Assembly (NCBI RefSeq): GCF_000472425.1
Contig: NZ_AXAI01000006.1
Location: forward strand, 310,001 to 374,000
Reading direction: 5' to 3'
Length of the DNA: 64,000 bases
Origin: Bradyrhizobium sp. Tv2a-2
GTDB lineage: Bacteria > Pseudomonadota > Alphaproteobacteria > Rhizobiales > Xanthobacteraceae
Shown here: positions 8,946-18,511 of the stretch, piece after piece
Layout of the letters: each line of letters opens with the position of its first letter
Position numbering within the stretch: the stretch's first letter is position 1
Translations under genes and position numbers: made by a program
Notes under the pieces: generated by a model
The model's database searches: none
The model's input: only the letters and a program-made list of their open reading frames with translations
What the model was told of the DNA's origin: nothing

Positions 8946-10360
8946 AAAAATTCGGTAGACGCGACGACGACACGCGAGTTCTTTTGTCGGCATTGCCGCC
9001 AAGCTTGCCTGCTTCTCCGCCAAGCCTGCCCGCATCGACGCCCATGCCTGCGTCGCCTCCAAGCGTGACAGCACCGACAAGACGCGAGGAGCCTTCGAGT
9101 CAGCGGGCCGTCGTGTCAGCTTCGTTGCGAGAACGGGTCATCGAGCAGATTGAGCCGTCGGCAGCCGCAACTGTTTCCCGCGAAGTTCTGCGGCGGCAGA
9201 TCGAGGAAATCATCCATCAGATTGCCAACCAGGAACGGCTCGAACTGTCAGGTCGCGAGCAGCTTCTGCTGGCGGAGGAGATCGCGGATGACATGACGGG
9301 CTACGGCCCGCTTCGTCCGCTTCTGTTGGATCAGTCGATCAATGATATCATGATCAACGGGCCGAGTAACGTTTATGTCGAGCGAAACGGCAAGCTGGAG
9401 CGGATCGCGGTCCGATTTCGCGACAATGATCACATCGCCTCCGTTGCTCAGAAGATTGCCGCCCAGGTTGGGCGGCGTGTTGACGAGTCTAGTCCGATGG
9501 TGGATTGCCGGTTACCGGACGGCAGCCGCGTCAACATCATCTTGCCGCCGCTCGCAATCCATAGCCCCTGCATTTCAATTCGGAAATTCCCGAGCCGCCG
9601 TTTGAACATCGCAGGGCTGATCGAAAATGGCTCAATGACCCCGGCCATTGGCCAATTGTTAGAGATTGCCGGTCGCGCTCGGCTCAACGTTCTGGTCTCT
9701 GGCGGTACCGGATCCGGCAAGACGACGCTCTTGAACGCGATGAGTCAGTTCATCGATCAAAGCGAACGCATTGTCACGATCGAGGATGCGGCAGAGTTAC
9801 AGCTGCAGCAGCCACACGTAATCAGCCTGGAGACCCGGCCTCCAAGTCTCGAAGGCACGGGGCAGGTGACGCAGCGCGATCTGCTGGTGAATGCCCTGCG
9901 CATGCGCCCTGACCGGATTGTCGTTGGTGAGGTACGCAGCGCAGAAGCGTTCGATATGCTGCAGGCGATGAACACCGGCCATGATGGTTCGATCTCCACG
10001 GTACACGCGAATAGTACCCGGGATGCCCTGACCCGCATCGAAAACATGGTGCAGATGGGCCAGGTCAATCTACCGTCGCGCGCCATTCGCGCTCAGATCG
10101 TCGCTGCGCTGGATCTCATTGTGCAGGTCGAACGCATGCGAGACGGACAGCGCCGCGTCGTTCAGATCAGTGAGGTAATCGGCCTGGAAGGCGATGTGAT
10201 CACCACCAATGATATCGCGGCGTTCGAGTACAAAGAAGAGGATGTTCACGGGCGGATTTCGGGACTTTATCGGTCCACCCAGGCAATCCCGAAATTCAAG
10301 AGCCGTCTTGTCTACTACGGGCTTGATCGCGCTTGGGCTGAGGCCATGAGGCAAATATGA
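8942..10360 (+). CDS. cpaF: Pilus assembly/secretion ATPase CpaF/TadA
   Basis: A 472-residue secretion ATPase of the VirB11/PulE superfamily. Residues 18-45 are a Pro/Ser-rich repetitive linker, followed by the N-terminal domain. The nucleotide site has Walker A SGGTGSGKTTLLNAM (about residues 251-265), an Asp box, Walker B RPDRIVVGEVRSAEAFDML and the His box GSISTVHANS. It drives Flp polymerisation from the cytoplasmic face together with TadB and TadC. The start codon overlaps the cpaE stop and the stop overlaps the tadB start. Confidence 0.94.
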   Translation: MKKFGRRDDDTRVLLSALPPSLPASPPSLPASTPMPASPPSVTAPTRREEPSSQRAVVSASLRERVIEQIEPSAAATVSREVLRRQIEEIIHQIANQERLELSGREQLLLAEEIADDMTGYGPLRPLLLDQSINDIMINGPSNVYVERNGKLERIAVRFRDNDHIASVAQKIAAQVGRRVDESSPMVDCRLPDGSRVNIILPPLAIHSPCISIRKFPSRRLNIAGLIENGSMTPAIGQLLEIAGRARLNVLVSGGTGSGKTTLLNAMSQFIDQSERIVTIEDAAELQLQQPHVISLETRPPSLEGTGQVTQRDLLVNALRMRPDRIVVGEVRSAEAFDMLQAMNTGHDGSISTVHANSTRDALTRIENMVQMGQVNLPSRAIRAQIVAALDLIVQVERMRDGQRRVVQISEVIGLEGDVITTNDIAAFEYKEEDVHGRISGLYRSTQAIPKFKSRLVYYGLDRAWAEAMRQI

Positions 10361-11289
10361 TACCGACGTCTTGGATCATCGTTAACTTGGTGCTCCTGAT
10401 CTGCGCAGCCGCCAATTCGTTGTGGCTCGACGGTCGAGAAAGACGCATGCATCGTCAGATGACGATAGCTCTACCAACCGCACAGTCGGCTGGCTTAATC
10501 TCCATTCGTCGCGCAGAGACCGGGGCGCGCGGGCTGTTTTTCTACCGCTTCGCCAACTACAGGGCTGAGGTCACATACGTCTGGCACCCGATCTTTGTGT
10601 TACTTGCCGGGGTCAACGCAGCATCAGCAATCGTCTATGCCAATCAATTCCTGAAATTTTCCACCTTCACCGTGTCTATCGCGGCTGTCGTTGCGGCCAT
10701 CATGGTGGTGCGAGGGCTGTTTGCATGGCAGGAACGTCGGTTCGCCAATCAGCTCTTTCGACAGCTACCTGACACGATCCAGTTGGTGACAAGCACTGTT
10801 CGGTCAGGTCTGCCCGTGCAGGAAGCCTTTCGCACCATAGCGCGCGAGATGCCGCAACCGACAGCGGGGCAGTTTGCGATCGCATGCACTGAACTCAGTC
10901 TGGGGAGAACTCCCGAGGAAGCTGTCGAAGCAATCTATCGGCGAACGCGGGTGGTCGAGTATGGGATCTTTGCGGTGACTCTTGCAGTCCAGCTGAAGTC
11001 AGGTGGCAGTTTGGCCGAAACCTTGCAGACGTTGGGAGAAACGGTAGCTCAGCGGGTAGCGCTGGCTGCTCGCGCCAAGGCGCTGGCCGCAGAGGTGATC
11101 TTTTCCTCACGTGCACTTTCATGCGCGCCCCTCATTGTCGGTGGGTTGCTGTACCTGATGAGTCCGCAGTCAGTCGATATGCTGTTTTATGATCCGACCG
11201 GAAACGCGCTGCTGGCTTACGCAGTCACATCAGTGGTTACTGGGCACTTCGTGATACGCTGGATGATCAGAAAGGGGACCGCACTATGA
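10357..11289 (+). CDS. tadB: Inner membrane platform protein TadB
   Basis: A 310-residue protein with an N-terminal helix, a pair of helices near residues 75-125 and two C-terminal helices enclosing a T2SSF (GspF-type) cytoplasmic domain (about residues 130-260, containing LPDTIQLVTSTVRSGLPVQE and LGRTPEEAVEAIYRR). It forms the inner-membrane platform with TadC and CpaF. ATGA overlaps with cpaF upstream and tadC downstream indicate one coupled transcript. Confidence 0.92.
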   Translation: MIPTSWIIVNLVLLICAAANSLWLDGRERRMHRQMTIALPTAQSAGLISIRRAETGARGLFFYRFANYRAEVTYVWHPIFVLLAGVNAASAIVYANQFLKFSTFTVSIAAVVAAIMVVRGLFAWQERRFANQLFRQLPDTIQLVTSTVRSGLPVQEAFRTIAREMPQPTAGQFAIACTELSLGRTPEEAVEAIYRRTRVVEYGIFAVTLAVQLKSGGSLAETLQTLGETVAQRVALAARAKALAAEVIFSSRALSCAPLIVGGLLYLMSPQSVDMLFYDPTGNALLAYAVTSVVTGHFVIRWMIRKGTAL

Positions 11290-12191
11290 CCGCTGGTCTC
11301 AGTTTGGCAACTCTCGCCATCGTTGCTGCGGCGGCAAGCTGCCTGCTGATCATCCACGAGATCCACCTTCGTGCATTGAACGCGCGGGTATCAAAGGCTG
11401 TCATGGACGTTCCGGGCGGGGCGACGTCCTTTCAAGACATTACCAGTTGGTTTTCCTCGCTCGGCACGCGCTATCAGCGCTTCTACGCTGCCGACAATAT
11501 CGACCAACTGCGAGCCACCCTTCAATCAGCAGGCTTCAATCATCATCGGACCTTGCCGATCTGGATCGGTGTCAAGGTTTTCTGCATGTTCGTGTTCCCG
11601 CTCGCGGGCTTTCTGCTTGCGGAACTCTCGGCGAGGCCGCCGACCGATGTGCTCGTGTTCGCGCTTTTTGGAATGATTTTCGGAATTATGGGGCCGCGAC
11701 TAATTCTGTCGGTACTTCGACGGCGTTTCGATGCGGCCATTCGACTTGGCACGCCCGATACCATCGATTTGCTGGTCGTGTGCAGCGAGGCCGGAATGGG
11801 TCTGGAGAGCGCACTGGAACGTGTCGCGAAGGAAACGAACCAGACCAATCCTGCCATGGCGGCGGTCCTACAGGGTCTTCTTGATGATCTCCGAATGCTG
11901 CCAAATCGCTCCGACGCGTTCGAGAAATTGGGAGCGATGTCAGATGGACTTCGCCGCTTTGGCACCATGGTCAGTCAGAGCCTGCAATACGGAACGCCGT
12001 TGAGCCAGGCTCTGCGCAGCATCGCCGCCGACCTCCGGCAAGAACGTCTGACGAAGCTGGAAGAACGAGCCCACAAGCTAGGCGCCAAGCTGACGGTGCC
12101 GATGGTGTTGTTCTTGCTGCCAGCCATGTTCATTATTTTGGGTGCGAGTCCGTTTCTGCATCTCATTCGTACGTTCAAGCACATCGGATGA
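11286..12191 (+). CDS. tadC: Inner membrane platform protein TadC
   Basis: A 301-residue T2SSF-domain protein paralogous to TadB. It has an N-terminal helix, a helix pair around residues 90-150, the T2SSF helices with GTPDTIDLLVVCSEAGMGLE and LEERAHKLGAKLTVPM, and a C-terminal helix (VLFLLPAMFIILGASPFL). It partners TadB in the pilus platform. The stop overlaps the next gene's ATG. Confidence 0.92.
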   Translation: MTAGLSLATLAIVAAAASCLLIIHEIHLRALNARVSKAVMDVPGGATSFQDITSWFSSLGTRYQRFYAADNIDQLRATLQSAGFNHHRTLPIWIGVKVFCMFVFPLAGFLLAELSARPPTDVLVFALFGMIFGIMGPRLILSVLRRRFDAAIRLGTPDTIDLLVVCSEAGMGLESALERVAKETNQTNPAMAAVLQGLLDDLRMLPNRSDAFEKLGAMSDGLRRFGTMVSQSLQYGTPLSQALRSIAADLRQERLTKLEERAHKLGAKLTVPMVLFLLPAMFIILGASPFLHLIRTFKHIG

Positions 12192-12679
12192 TAGGTATGA
12201 GCACGGTTCGCGCCCATGGCGGTAAGTTTCTGAGCCGTAAAGCGTCGTTCATCAGGGATCAACGCGGCGCCGTCGCGCTTGAGATGCTCATCGTCTACAG
12301 CATGCTGATGTTCAGCCTGTTTCTGCCGCTTGCCGACGTCGCTATCGCTGGCTTCCGGTACATATCTGCGTGGGAGGCATTGCGCGGCTTCGGGCAATAC
12401 ATTCAGTACGACCCGCCGCCTGACGTCACGAATGCGTCGAGTTGGGCGTCAACCGCAAGCGCCAAGGCCGATCCCCGTTTTCCCATCAGCAATCTTCAAG
12501 TGCTTTGCGGCGACGCGAAGGCTGTCTGCTCCGCGGCCAACGTGTCGGCGCCGGTGAAGTACTATTCATACACGACCACCGTCACATTCGCGCCCATGGT
12601 GGTGAGATCGGCGTTGTGCACCAGCAGTAACGCCAATCCTTGTACCTTTACCCTGCGCTACACAGAACGGTTTCAATAG
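12188..12679 (+). CDS. TadE-like pseudopilin
   Basis: A 163-residue protein with the TadE signature: a short basic N terminus, DQRGAVALEMLIVYSMLMF (Glu in the hydrophobic segment, preceded by a Gly that may be the prepilin peptidase site), then a periplasmic domain with Cys residues (VLCGDAKAVCSAANVS, SALCTSSNANPCTF) likely forming disulfides. TadE-family pseudopilins are cleaved by CpaA and needed for pilus assembly. A second ATG at 12197 is possible. It sits in the coupled tad operon. Confidence 0.82.
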   Translation: MIGMSTVRAHGGKFLSRKASFIRDQRGAVALEMLIVYSMLMFSLFLPLADVAIAGFRYISAWEALRGFGQYIQYDPPPDVTNASSWASTASAKADPRFPISNLQVLCGDAKAVCSAANVSAPVKYYSYTTTVTFAPMVVRSALCTSSNANPCTFTLRYTERFQ

Positions 12680-12687
12680 GATGTGCC

Positions 12688-14040
12688 ATGCGTAACCTGC
12701 TTCGTTCCCGCCGAGGTTCAGTCGCATTCGCAACCGTGATCGCCCTGGTGCCGCTGATCGGAGTGGTCGCACTGGGGGGCGAGGCCGGATCTTGGTACGT
12801 CACCAAGCAACGCGCGCAGAATGCAGCCGATGCAGCTGCCTATGCGGGTGGATTGTGGGTGGCTTGCTCTCTGGCTCCGTCTACCTGCACCGAAACGCAA
12901 TCATTGGCTTATCGCGGGAAGGAGTTCGCTGCACAGAATACTTTCTGCAACGCAGGCGACACCTCCTATCCGGACTCGAAGTGTTCTACCGCACTTGGCA
13001 AGGGAACATCCCAAACCGTGCAGATCGCTTCGCTCGCTTCCTGGAATGGGACCGCCGGAAATTTCGTTCAGGCCACGGTTAGCCAGCAACAGCCAACATA
13101 CCTGGCAGCGGTACTGGGATTGTCTACTGTCAATATAAGCGCGACGGCGGTTGCCCAAGCTGTTAGTACGAACGTCCCGGGCTGCGTCTTGGCATTGAGT
13201 GGCTCTCTCCAGTTCCAGGGCAGCCCGAATATCAATGCACCTGGTTGCAGCGTGGCCTCAAACGACAGGAACCCCGATGCAATAAATTTCATCGGCGGCG
13301 GAATGACCATGAATGTCGGCTCGCTAGCGGCGGCCGGCGGCTGCACGGGTAGCACATCATTCTGCAATACCGCGTTGACTTATATGCCGCCGGTCACCAA
13401 TCCATTCTCTGGCCTTGATGGCGCACTCACCACCTTGTGCGGATCGAACCCGACTCTTCCTGCAAAATGCGGTCTTGCAAAATGCACGGGATCGGGGCTC
13501 ACCGCTTACACGGCCGCCACCCCATGCGTGAATGACAGCGTCAAGACAAAGGGCAATACCGCTGTGACGTTGACTGGAGGTGGGGTGTACTTCATATCTG
13601 GTACTCTGACACTCGTCGGCGGCTCCTCGATCACTAGTGGTGCAGGAGGAGCGCTCATCATTCTGTTGCCAGGCGCGTCAATCGACACGAAGGGAGGAGG
13701 GGTGCTCACCATCTCTGGGCTGACAAGTGCCCCCGGTGCCTCGTCGCTTCCTACCGCTCTTCAGTCTAGCGCTGCCTTATTCCAATACATGTCCATTTAC
13801 GATGCCTCAGCGACGGCCGTCACTTTCGGTGGAAACAGCAACATCAACCTGACAGGAAGTATCTACGCGCCGACTGCGGCAGTGACGTTCCAGGGCAATC
13901 CGACCCTCAACTTAGGCGGCGCAAACGGTTGTGGCGAGTTGATAGCCGCCTCAGTCGCGTTCAATGGCAATGCCACCTTCAACGACAATTCGTGCCCGGC
14001 AAAGCCGTCTCCGACCTACTACGTGAAGTTGGTGCAGTGA
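12688..14040 (+). CDS. TadG-like pilus assembly protein with long glycine/threonine-rich ectodomain
   Basis: A 450-residue protein starting with RRGSVAFATVIALVPLIGVV and then the conserved TadE/G-like follow-on (WYVTKQRAQNAADAAAYAGG). The rest is a low-complexity, Gly/Thr/Asn-rich exported region with repeated hydrophobic beta segments (NINAPGCSVASN, GNSNINLTGSIYAP, GNPTLNLGG), resembling a beta-helical or adhesin-like passenger. AGGA at 12678-12681 supports the ATG at 12688; ATG 12640 would start inside the previous gene. It may act as a minor pilin or tip adhesin. The stop overlaps the following start. Confidence 0.8.
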   Translation: MRNLLRSRRGSVAFATVIALVPLIGVVALGGEAGSWYVTKQRAQNAADAAAYAGGLWVACSLAPSTCTETQSLAYRGKEFAAQNTFCNAGDTSYPDSKCSTALGKGTSQTVQIASLASWNGTAGNFVQATVSQQQPTYLAAVLGLSTVNISATAVAQAVSTNVPGCVLALSGSLQFQGSPNINAPGCSVASNDRNPDAINFIGGGMTMNVGSLAAAGGCTGSTSFCNTALTYMPPVTNPFSGLDGALTTLCGSNPTLPAKCGLAKCTGSGLTAYTAATPCVNDSVKTKGNTAVTLTGGGVYFISGTLTLVGGSSITSGAGGALIILLPGASIDTKGGGVLTISGLTSAPGASSLPTALQSSAALFQYMSIYDASATAVTFGGNSNINLTGSIYAPTAAVTFQGNPTLNLGGANGCGELIAASVAFNGNATFNDNSCPAKPSPTYYVKLVQ

Positions 14041-14453
14041 TGAGAAAGCTTGATCAGCGCGGCGTCGCGGCGCTGGAGTTTTGCCTTATCTCCGTGGGGC
14101 TCTTCACGTTCATTTTTGCGATCTTCGATCTCGGACGCTATGCAATCACGATGCAGTCATTGCGCACGCTTGCGCATGCTGGCGCTCGGGCAATGATGAT
14201 CAATTGCTACACGCCTAACGTAATAAGTAAGACGTCGCCTTCGGGTTGTACCGGTGACTACCTGACGGCCGCGCAGAAGCAGGCTGCTGCCCCTTTCCTA
14301 TATAGCAATGGTAGTTCTGCGCCGACAGTTAGCACCACTGCGGGAGCCGCTGCACTGACCGTGACGGCCTCTCAATCGGGCTTCAGCATGATGATGCCGA
14401 TCTGGGGCGCGGCACTCAATGCGCCGAGTGCGTCCACCCAAGTTCCGTTCTAG
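14040..14453 (+). CDS. TadE/TadG-like minor pseudopilin
   Basis: A 137-residue pseudopilin. It begins MRKLDQRGVAALEFCLISVG, with the Gly-Val-Ala-Ala-Leu-Glu motif of TadE-type class III signal peptides, then the helix LFTFIFAIFDLGRYAITMQS and a small exported Ala/Thr-rich domain with a Cys pair (INCYTPN, SGCTGDY). It overlaps the previous gene by one base, so the three pseudopilins are translated as a coupled set. It ends the first transcription block of the locus. Confidence 0.82.
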   Translation: MRKLDQRGVAALEFCLISVGLFTFIFAIFDLGRYAITMQSLRTLAHAGARAMMINCYTPNVISKTSPSGCTGDYLTAAQKQAAAPFLYSNGSSAPTVSTTAGAAALTVTASQSGFSMMMPIWGAALNAPSASTQVPF

Positions 14454-14969
14454 CGCGTTTTCAGACAACCATCCCGGATAGGTCTGGAGACTTCGCTAAG
14501 CGATAGGAGCGATGTCCCCTCTTGAACGGACTTTCGGAGTTTCCGCCTCGAGGCGGAGCTTCTGTCATGGGTGAGTCTCTCAAGCGGCGCGGCGCCGGGA
14601 GGTAAAATAAGCTGTCACGCTCCAGGTTTCCCGCGGGCAGCCTCGGAAAGTGGTGCTCGCTGGCAACATGGGCACATTTTCTCCGGTGTTCAGGCAATCG
14701 AGTAAGTGCCGATCCTTGCAAATGAGGCACACGACGGATGATGATCTTGGCGGCCACATCCGAGGCTGGCAACGGACGCGACGTGTCCAATTGCGAGGCC
14801 GGAGTTGGTTTCGTGCTCAAAACCGAGTGTGCGCGAGGGCGGCAAGTACAAGTAACGATTTATAGTGAGACAGATTGTAAACTCTACGACCTAGTGCCGC
14901 GCGAGGAGAGTTAGCACAAGAGGGTGTATATTTACGGGGAGAGCCGCGGTTGGCGGCGGGGGGACTGGG
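14454..14969. other. 516-base gap splitting the pilus locus, with a perfect palindrome
   Basis: No supported gene. At 14542-14557 there is a perfect 16-base palindrome, TCCGCCTCGAGGCGGA, soon after the last pseudopilin; without a T-run it is a possible transcript end or protein site. The distal half probably holds a separate promoter for cpaC. Confidence 0.45.
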
Positions 14970-16640
14970 ATGTTTGGCGGTCGCGTGCCGATTAAGGCAA
15001 GGGCGCGGCTTTTCGCCTTGAGCGTGATGGCTCTTGGCGCGGGGTTCGTCGCATTGAATTTCACTGACTGCGCGAGGGCCGCAGATCCAAGGGGCTCCGG
15101 CAGCGGCGTCATCGTAAGCGAGATGAATAACCGCCAGCCGGTCAAAGTGACCGTCAACAAGTCATCCACATTCAGGGTCGATAAGGCTTTCTCCACTATT
15201 GTGGCGGGCTCGCCTGATATGGTCGACGTGAAGTCGCTGAGCGATCACATTATCTACATCCAGGGCAGGCGGCCCGGTGCCACCAATGTCATCCTGTTCG
15301 ACTCATCGATGAACCAGATCGCGGTCCTCGATGTCGAGGTCGTGCTCGATACCCCTAGTCTGCAGTATATTATCCGAGCCAGCACCGGCGCGCAGGGCAT
15401 TCATGTCTCGTTTTCCGGCGGCCGAGTGGTGCTAAGCGGAACGGCGCCCGATGCCGTCACCGCCGAGCGAGCGGTCGCGATTGCCAAAGGTACGGTTGGC
15501 GAAGACCACATCGTCAATGCGATAAGCGTTGCTTCACCCCAACAGGTCATGCTCGAGGTGCGCTTCCTGGAAGCGAGCCGCGAGGCCGGTCGCGCGCTCG
15601 GCATGAACTTGTTTGCCGCTAATGCCAACGGTACTAACATCGGTAATACCGGGGTGGGCAATGGGCTGAACGGTGTGACCGCCGCCGGTCGAGCGCCGAT
15701 CGGTGGTATTAATACGAACAATGGGCCGCTTGGTGCTGGCGGCAGTGCTGTTGGTGCTCCTCCGACGGGGAGCCTTCCGGTACTCGGAACAGTGGGGACG
15801 CTCCTTGGTACCGCGGGCGGCGCAGCTCCGGCCCCGTTCGGAAGTTTGTTGACCAGCATCCTTCGAACCAGCAACGGCGGCTCAGTGGATTTGCTGATCA
15901 CTGCCTTGGAAACGAAAGGATTGGTTCGCGCGCTGGCGGAACCGAACCTGGTTGCGCTTTCCGGTGATGCAGCTCGATTTCAGGCCGGCGGTGAATTTCC
16001 AGTGCCGATACCAAACACGACGACCAACGGTTTTCCCACCGTTACCATCGAATACAAGCCGTTTGGTGTTCAGCTTGCCTTCGTTCCCACCGTCCTCTCG
16101 CGCGGCGTGATCAACCTTCGGGTTGAGCCCTCGGTCAGCGAGCTTGATTTCGCGAATGCAGTAACGATTCAGGGGACGACGGTCCCGGCGTTGACCACCC
16201 GCAACGCACGCACCACGGTCGAGTTGCGCGACGGGCAGAGCTTTGCGATCGCCGGCTTGCTGCAGTCCCAAAACCGGCAGAACGTCTCTCAGTTGCCCTG
16301 GATCGGCTCGGTGCCGGTACTCGGGGCTCTGTTCAGCAGCAAGTCATACCAGCAGCAGGAAACTGATCTCGTCATTATCGTGACGCCGCACCTGGTCGCG
16401 CCGGCGGCGCCCGGTCAGCAACTGGCGTCGCCGCTCGATTCCCGCTTGCCGCCCAACGATGTCGATTTCTTCCTCAACGGCCAGATGGAAGTACGCAAGC
16501 GCTATGACGACTACGTCAACTCGGGCGGTGATGTGAAAGGACCCTATGGCCACATCATCGCGCCCGAGCTGACCGCACCGCCACCGCCCCCGGCGGCGGC
16601 GGCGGTTTCCGACCAGCCAGTGGTCAAAACCCTGAATTGA
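14970..16640 (+). CDS. cpaC: Outer membrane secretin CpaC/RcpA
   Basis: A 556-residue secretin with a signal peptide (cleavage near CARA/ADP, about residue 37). Domains in order: pilus-secretin N domain (about 50-125, VNKSSTFRVDKAFSTIVAGS), a BON-like segment (about 130-190), a Gly/Asn/Ala-rich insertion (about 215-290), and the secretin beta-barrel core (about 300-510, containing EPNLVALSGDAARFQAGGEF, LPWIGSVPVLGALF and TDLVIIVTPHLVAP). It forms the outer-membrane channel for the Flp pilus. The start has a GGGGGGA ribosome site. The next gene starts within 10 bases of the stop. Confidence 0.92.
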   Translation: MFGGRVPIKARARLFALSVMALGAGFVALNFTDCARAADPRGSGSGVIVSEMNNRQPVKVTVNKSSTFRVDKAFSTIVAGSPDMVDVKSLSDHIIYIQGRRPGATNVILFDSSMNQIAVLDVEVVLDTPSLQYIIRASTGAQGIHVSFSGGRVVLSGTAPDAVTAERAVAIAKGTVGEDHIVNAISVASPQQVMLEVRFLEASREAGRALGMNLFAANANGTNIGNTGVGNGLNGVTAAGRAPIGGINTNNGPLGAGGSAVGAPPTGSLPVLGTVGTLLGTAGGAAPAPFGSLLTSILRTSNGGSVDLLITALETKGLVRALAEPNLVALSGDAARFQAGGEFPVPIPNTTTNGFPTVTIEYKPFGVQLAFVPTVLSRGVINLRVEPSVSELDFANAVTIQGTTVPALTTRNARTTVELRDGQSFAIAGLLQSQNRQNVSQLPWIGSVPVLGALFSSKSYQQQETDLVIIVTPHLVAPAAPGQQLASPLDSRLPPNDVDFFLNGQMEVRKRYDDYVNSGGDVKGPYGHIIAPELTAPPPPPAAAAVSDQPVVKTLN

Positions 16641-16645
16641 GGTGG

Positions 16646-17038
16646 ATGATGATCCTCAGGTGCCTGACCATTGCAGCGGTGTTCTCGCTGGGCGGCTGTT
16701 ACGGCCTCTACGGCAATGACGAGATGGACCGCTACTTCCAACGCTCTGAGACCATCACCGTGACCGCCGGCGATGCCAAGCAGGTGAACGCCGTTACCCA
16801 TATTATCCATCCCTGGCCGCGAAACGTCGGTGATCGTAGGATCGCGTACGACGGCCGGCGCATGAGCGCCGCCGTGCAACGCTATGGGGCCACTAAGCGG
16901 CCCGTGGATCAGCTTCCCGACATAGGCGAGGCGACGAGAGCAATGGGCCAGGCGCCTCCCGTCACCACGCAGCAGAATATTACTACGGACCAGACTATCA
17001 ACCAGAGTATCCAGACTAACAGTCCCTCGGGACGCTGA
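16646..17038 (+). CDS. Pilus-locus lipoprotein (position of CpaD)
   Basis: A 130-residue lipoprotein: a short hydrophobic leader ends in the lipobox FSLGGC. The mature part has TVTAGDAKQVNAVTHIIHPWP, a phrase that recurs in small pilus-locus lipoproteins of rhizobia, and a Gln/Asn/Thr-rich tail. Its place directly after the secretin is where cpaD lies in Caulobacter-type loci, but it is shorter than typical CpaD, so it may be a reduced pilotin-like partner of CpaC. GAGGTG at 16639-16644 serves either of the adjacent ATGs at 16646 and 16649. Confidence 0.65.
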   Translation: MMILRCLTIAAVFSLGGCYGLYGNDEMDRYFQRSETITVTAGDAKQVNAVTHIIHPWPRNVGDRRIAYDGRRMSAAVQRYGATKRPVDQLPDIGEATRAMGQAPPVTTQQNITTDQTINQSIQTNSPSGR

Positions 17039-17188
17039 CGCCAGCGTTGGCTTAGGGCACGACAAAGCGTGTCTTGACCCATGGCCGGCTGGCAACAGGT
17101 CTCGCTGCCTGTTTTTGGTAAGTGATCTAACAATGATATTTACGGACCGTGCAGCGAGTCGCTGGAGCCGGTGCGGGGGACAAGGGTG

Positions 17189-17734
17189 ATGCGGCGTCTC
17201 ATTCTAATGCTGACCTGTTGCTGGTTGGGCATAAGCCTTGCGGGGTGCGACTACACACTGAGGGAGGCCGCAATGGTGGCCCCCGTGGATCCGCCGGGCG
17301 GCGATCCCGTGCAGGAGCCCACGGACGTCAAATATTATCCTTCAGATGAGCCGGTCCGGATGGGACTGGAGCAATACAATCGTGGCGCCTATGGGAACGC
17401 CCAGCGCTATTTCAAGGATGCCGTCGAAAAGGCCCCAAAAGACGTGACTGCTTGGGTGGGGCTTGCTGCCAGTTACGACAAGCTGCGCCGATTCGACCTC
17501 GCCGACCAGGCCTACGCGCAAGCGATTCGGCTCGGGGGCGAAACCGTCCAGATCCTCAATGACCAGGGATATTCGTACATGCTGCGCGGCAATCTGAGTG
17601 CGGCGCGGCGAAAGTTTCAGCAGGCTTATTCGCTCGATCCGGGCAACCCGGTTATCGCCAATAATCTTGAGCTTCTCAATGGTAGCCGGCGGTTCATTGA
17701 AAGGCCGCCGAATAATCAGCCATCAGCAAACTAG
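17189..17734 (+). CDS. tadD: TPR lipoprotein TadD
   Basis: A 181-residue lipoprotein: the signal sequence ends in the lipobox ISLAGC, and the mature region has tandem tetratricopeptide repeats from about residue 60 (MGLEQYNRGAYGNAQRYFKD, AWVGLAASYDKLRRFDLADQ, QILNDQGYSYMLRGNLSAAR). TadD is the pilotin-like factor that helps the secretin assemble. The ATG at 17189 is preceded by GGGGA at 17176-17180; an in-frame GTG at 17171 is less likely. It closes the cpaC-lipoprotein-tadD block. Confidence 0.85.
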   Translation: MRRLILMLTCCWLGISLAGCDYTLREAAMVAPVDPPGGDPVQEPTDVKYYPSDEPVRMGLEQYNRGAYGNAQRYFKDAVEKAPKDVTAWVGLAASYDKLRRFDLADQAYAQAIRLGGETVQILNDQGYSYMLRGNLSAARRKFQQAYSLDPGNPVIANNLELLNGSRRFIERPPNNQPSAN

Positions 17735-17814
17735 CGGTCTTATTCTAGATTTTTAATTGATATCTAGTGTGCGGTGCCGGGCAACCCTTAAGACAAGCTA
17801 AACGGGTTTGACGT

Positions 17815-18384
17815 ATGGCTTGTCGTCTCATGAACCGTCTTTTTAAACTACAATTTCTCGGACCATTCGCGCTTTTTGCCGCCACGCTTTGCGCCGAATT
17901 GGCTGCGCGTGCCCTTGAATATGACCCGGGCTCTGAACTTCTCTGGTTCATCAATCTCAGGATCTTCGGCATTTTTCAGCGAAGCCACGCAATGTTGAGC
18001 GGGTTCGTCGCGATTGATGGGTTTCAGTTCTTCGGGCTTGCGCTTCCGATGTTTCTGCTTGCCTGCTTGGGGCTCGTAGCCAAGTCCAGGCTCCCGTTCA
18101 CGGTCGCAACCCACCTGAGCGCAGCCTATGCGGGTTTTTTGGTCCTCTCCTGGCAGGCTGGCGTACCCACCACTACGCAGGCATCGCTTGTATCAATTGC
18201 GGTCCCATCGGGGGCGGGGCTCTACCTGATGACAACTATTTTGGGGAGTTGCCTGCTGTCCTTTGCGGTCACGCACCTGCTCTATTTTCGGGCGGTGCGA
18301 AACGAAATAAGAGCTGTGGCAACTTGGCTGCAAGCTTTCTTGTCTCGTTGCTACAGTCGCATGGCTACGGCGAAAGGCTCCTGA
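17815..18384 (+). CDS. Multi-pass membrane protein of unknown function
   Basis: A 189-residue hydrophobic protein with about four membrane helices (LGPFALFAATLCAELAAR; FFGLALPMFLLACLGLVA; AAYAGFLVLSWQAG; LMTTILGSCLLSFAVTHLLY) and a basic C-terminal tail. No family motif was recognised. It lies between tadD and the free-standing secretin N-domain protein, so a role in the pilus locus is possible but rests only on position. An alternative start is the ATG at 17830. Confidence 0.65.
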   Translation: MACRLMNRLFKLQFLGPFALFAATLCAELAARALEYDPGSELLWFINLRIFGIFQRSHAMLSGFVAIDGFQFFGLALPMFLLACLGLVAKSRLPFTVATHLSAAYAGFLVLSWQAGVPTTTQASLVSIAVPSGAGLYLMTTILGSCLLSFAVTHLLYFRAVRNEIRAVATWLQAFLSRCYSRMATAKGS

Positions 18385-18511
18385 TCAGCGCCTGAGCTTC
18401 CGGTTGCGCCGCAGACCTCGTTTGATGGTTGAATTTGTCCCCGACCGCAAGTAGCATCCTGAGATTGCTAGCTTTACCGTAAACTTACGTCAGTCACTTG
18501 GATAGAACACA

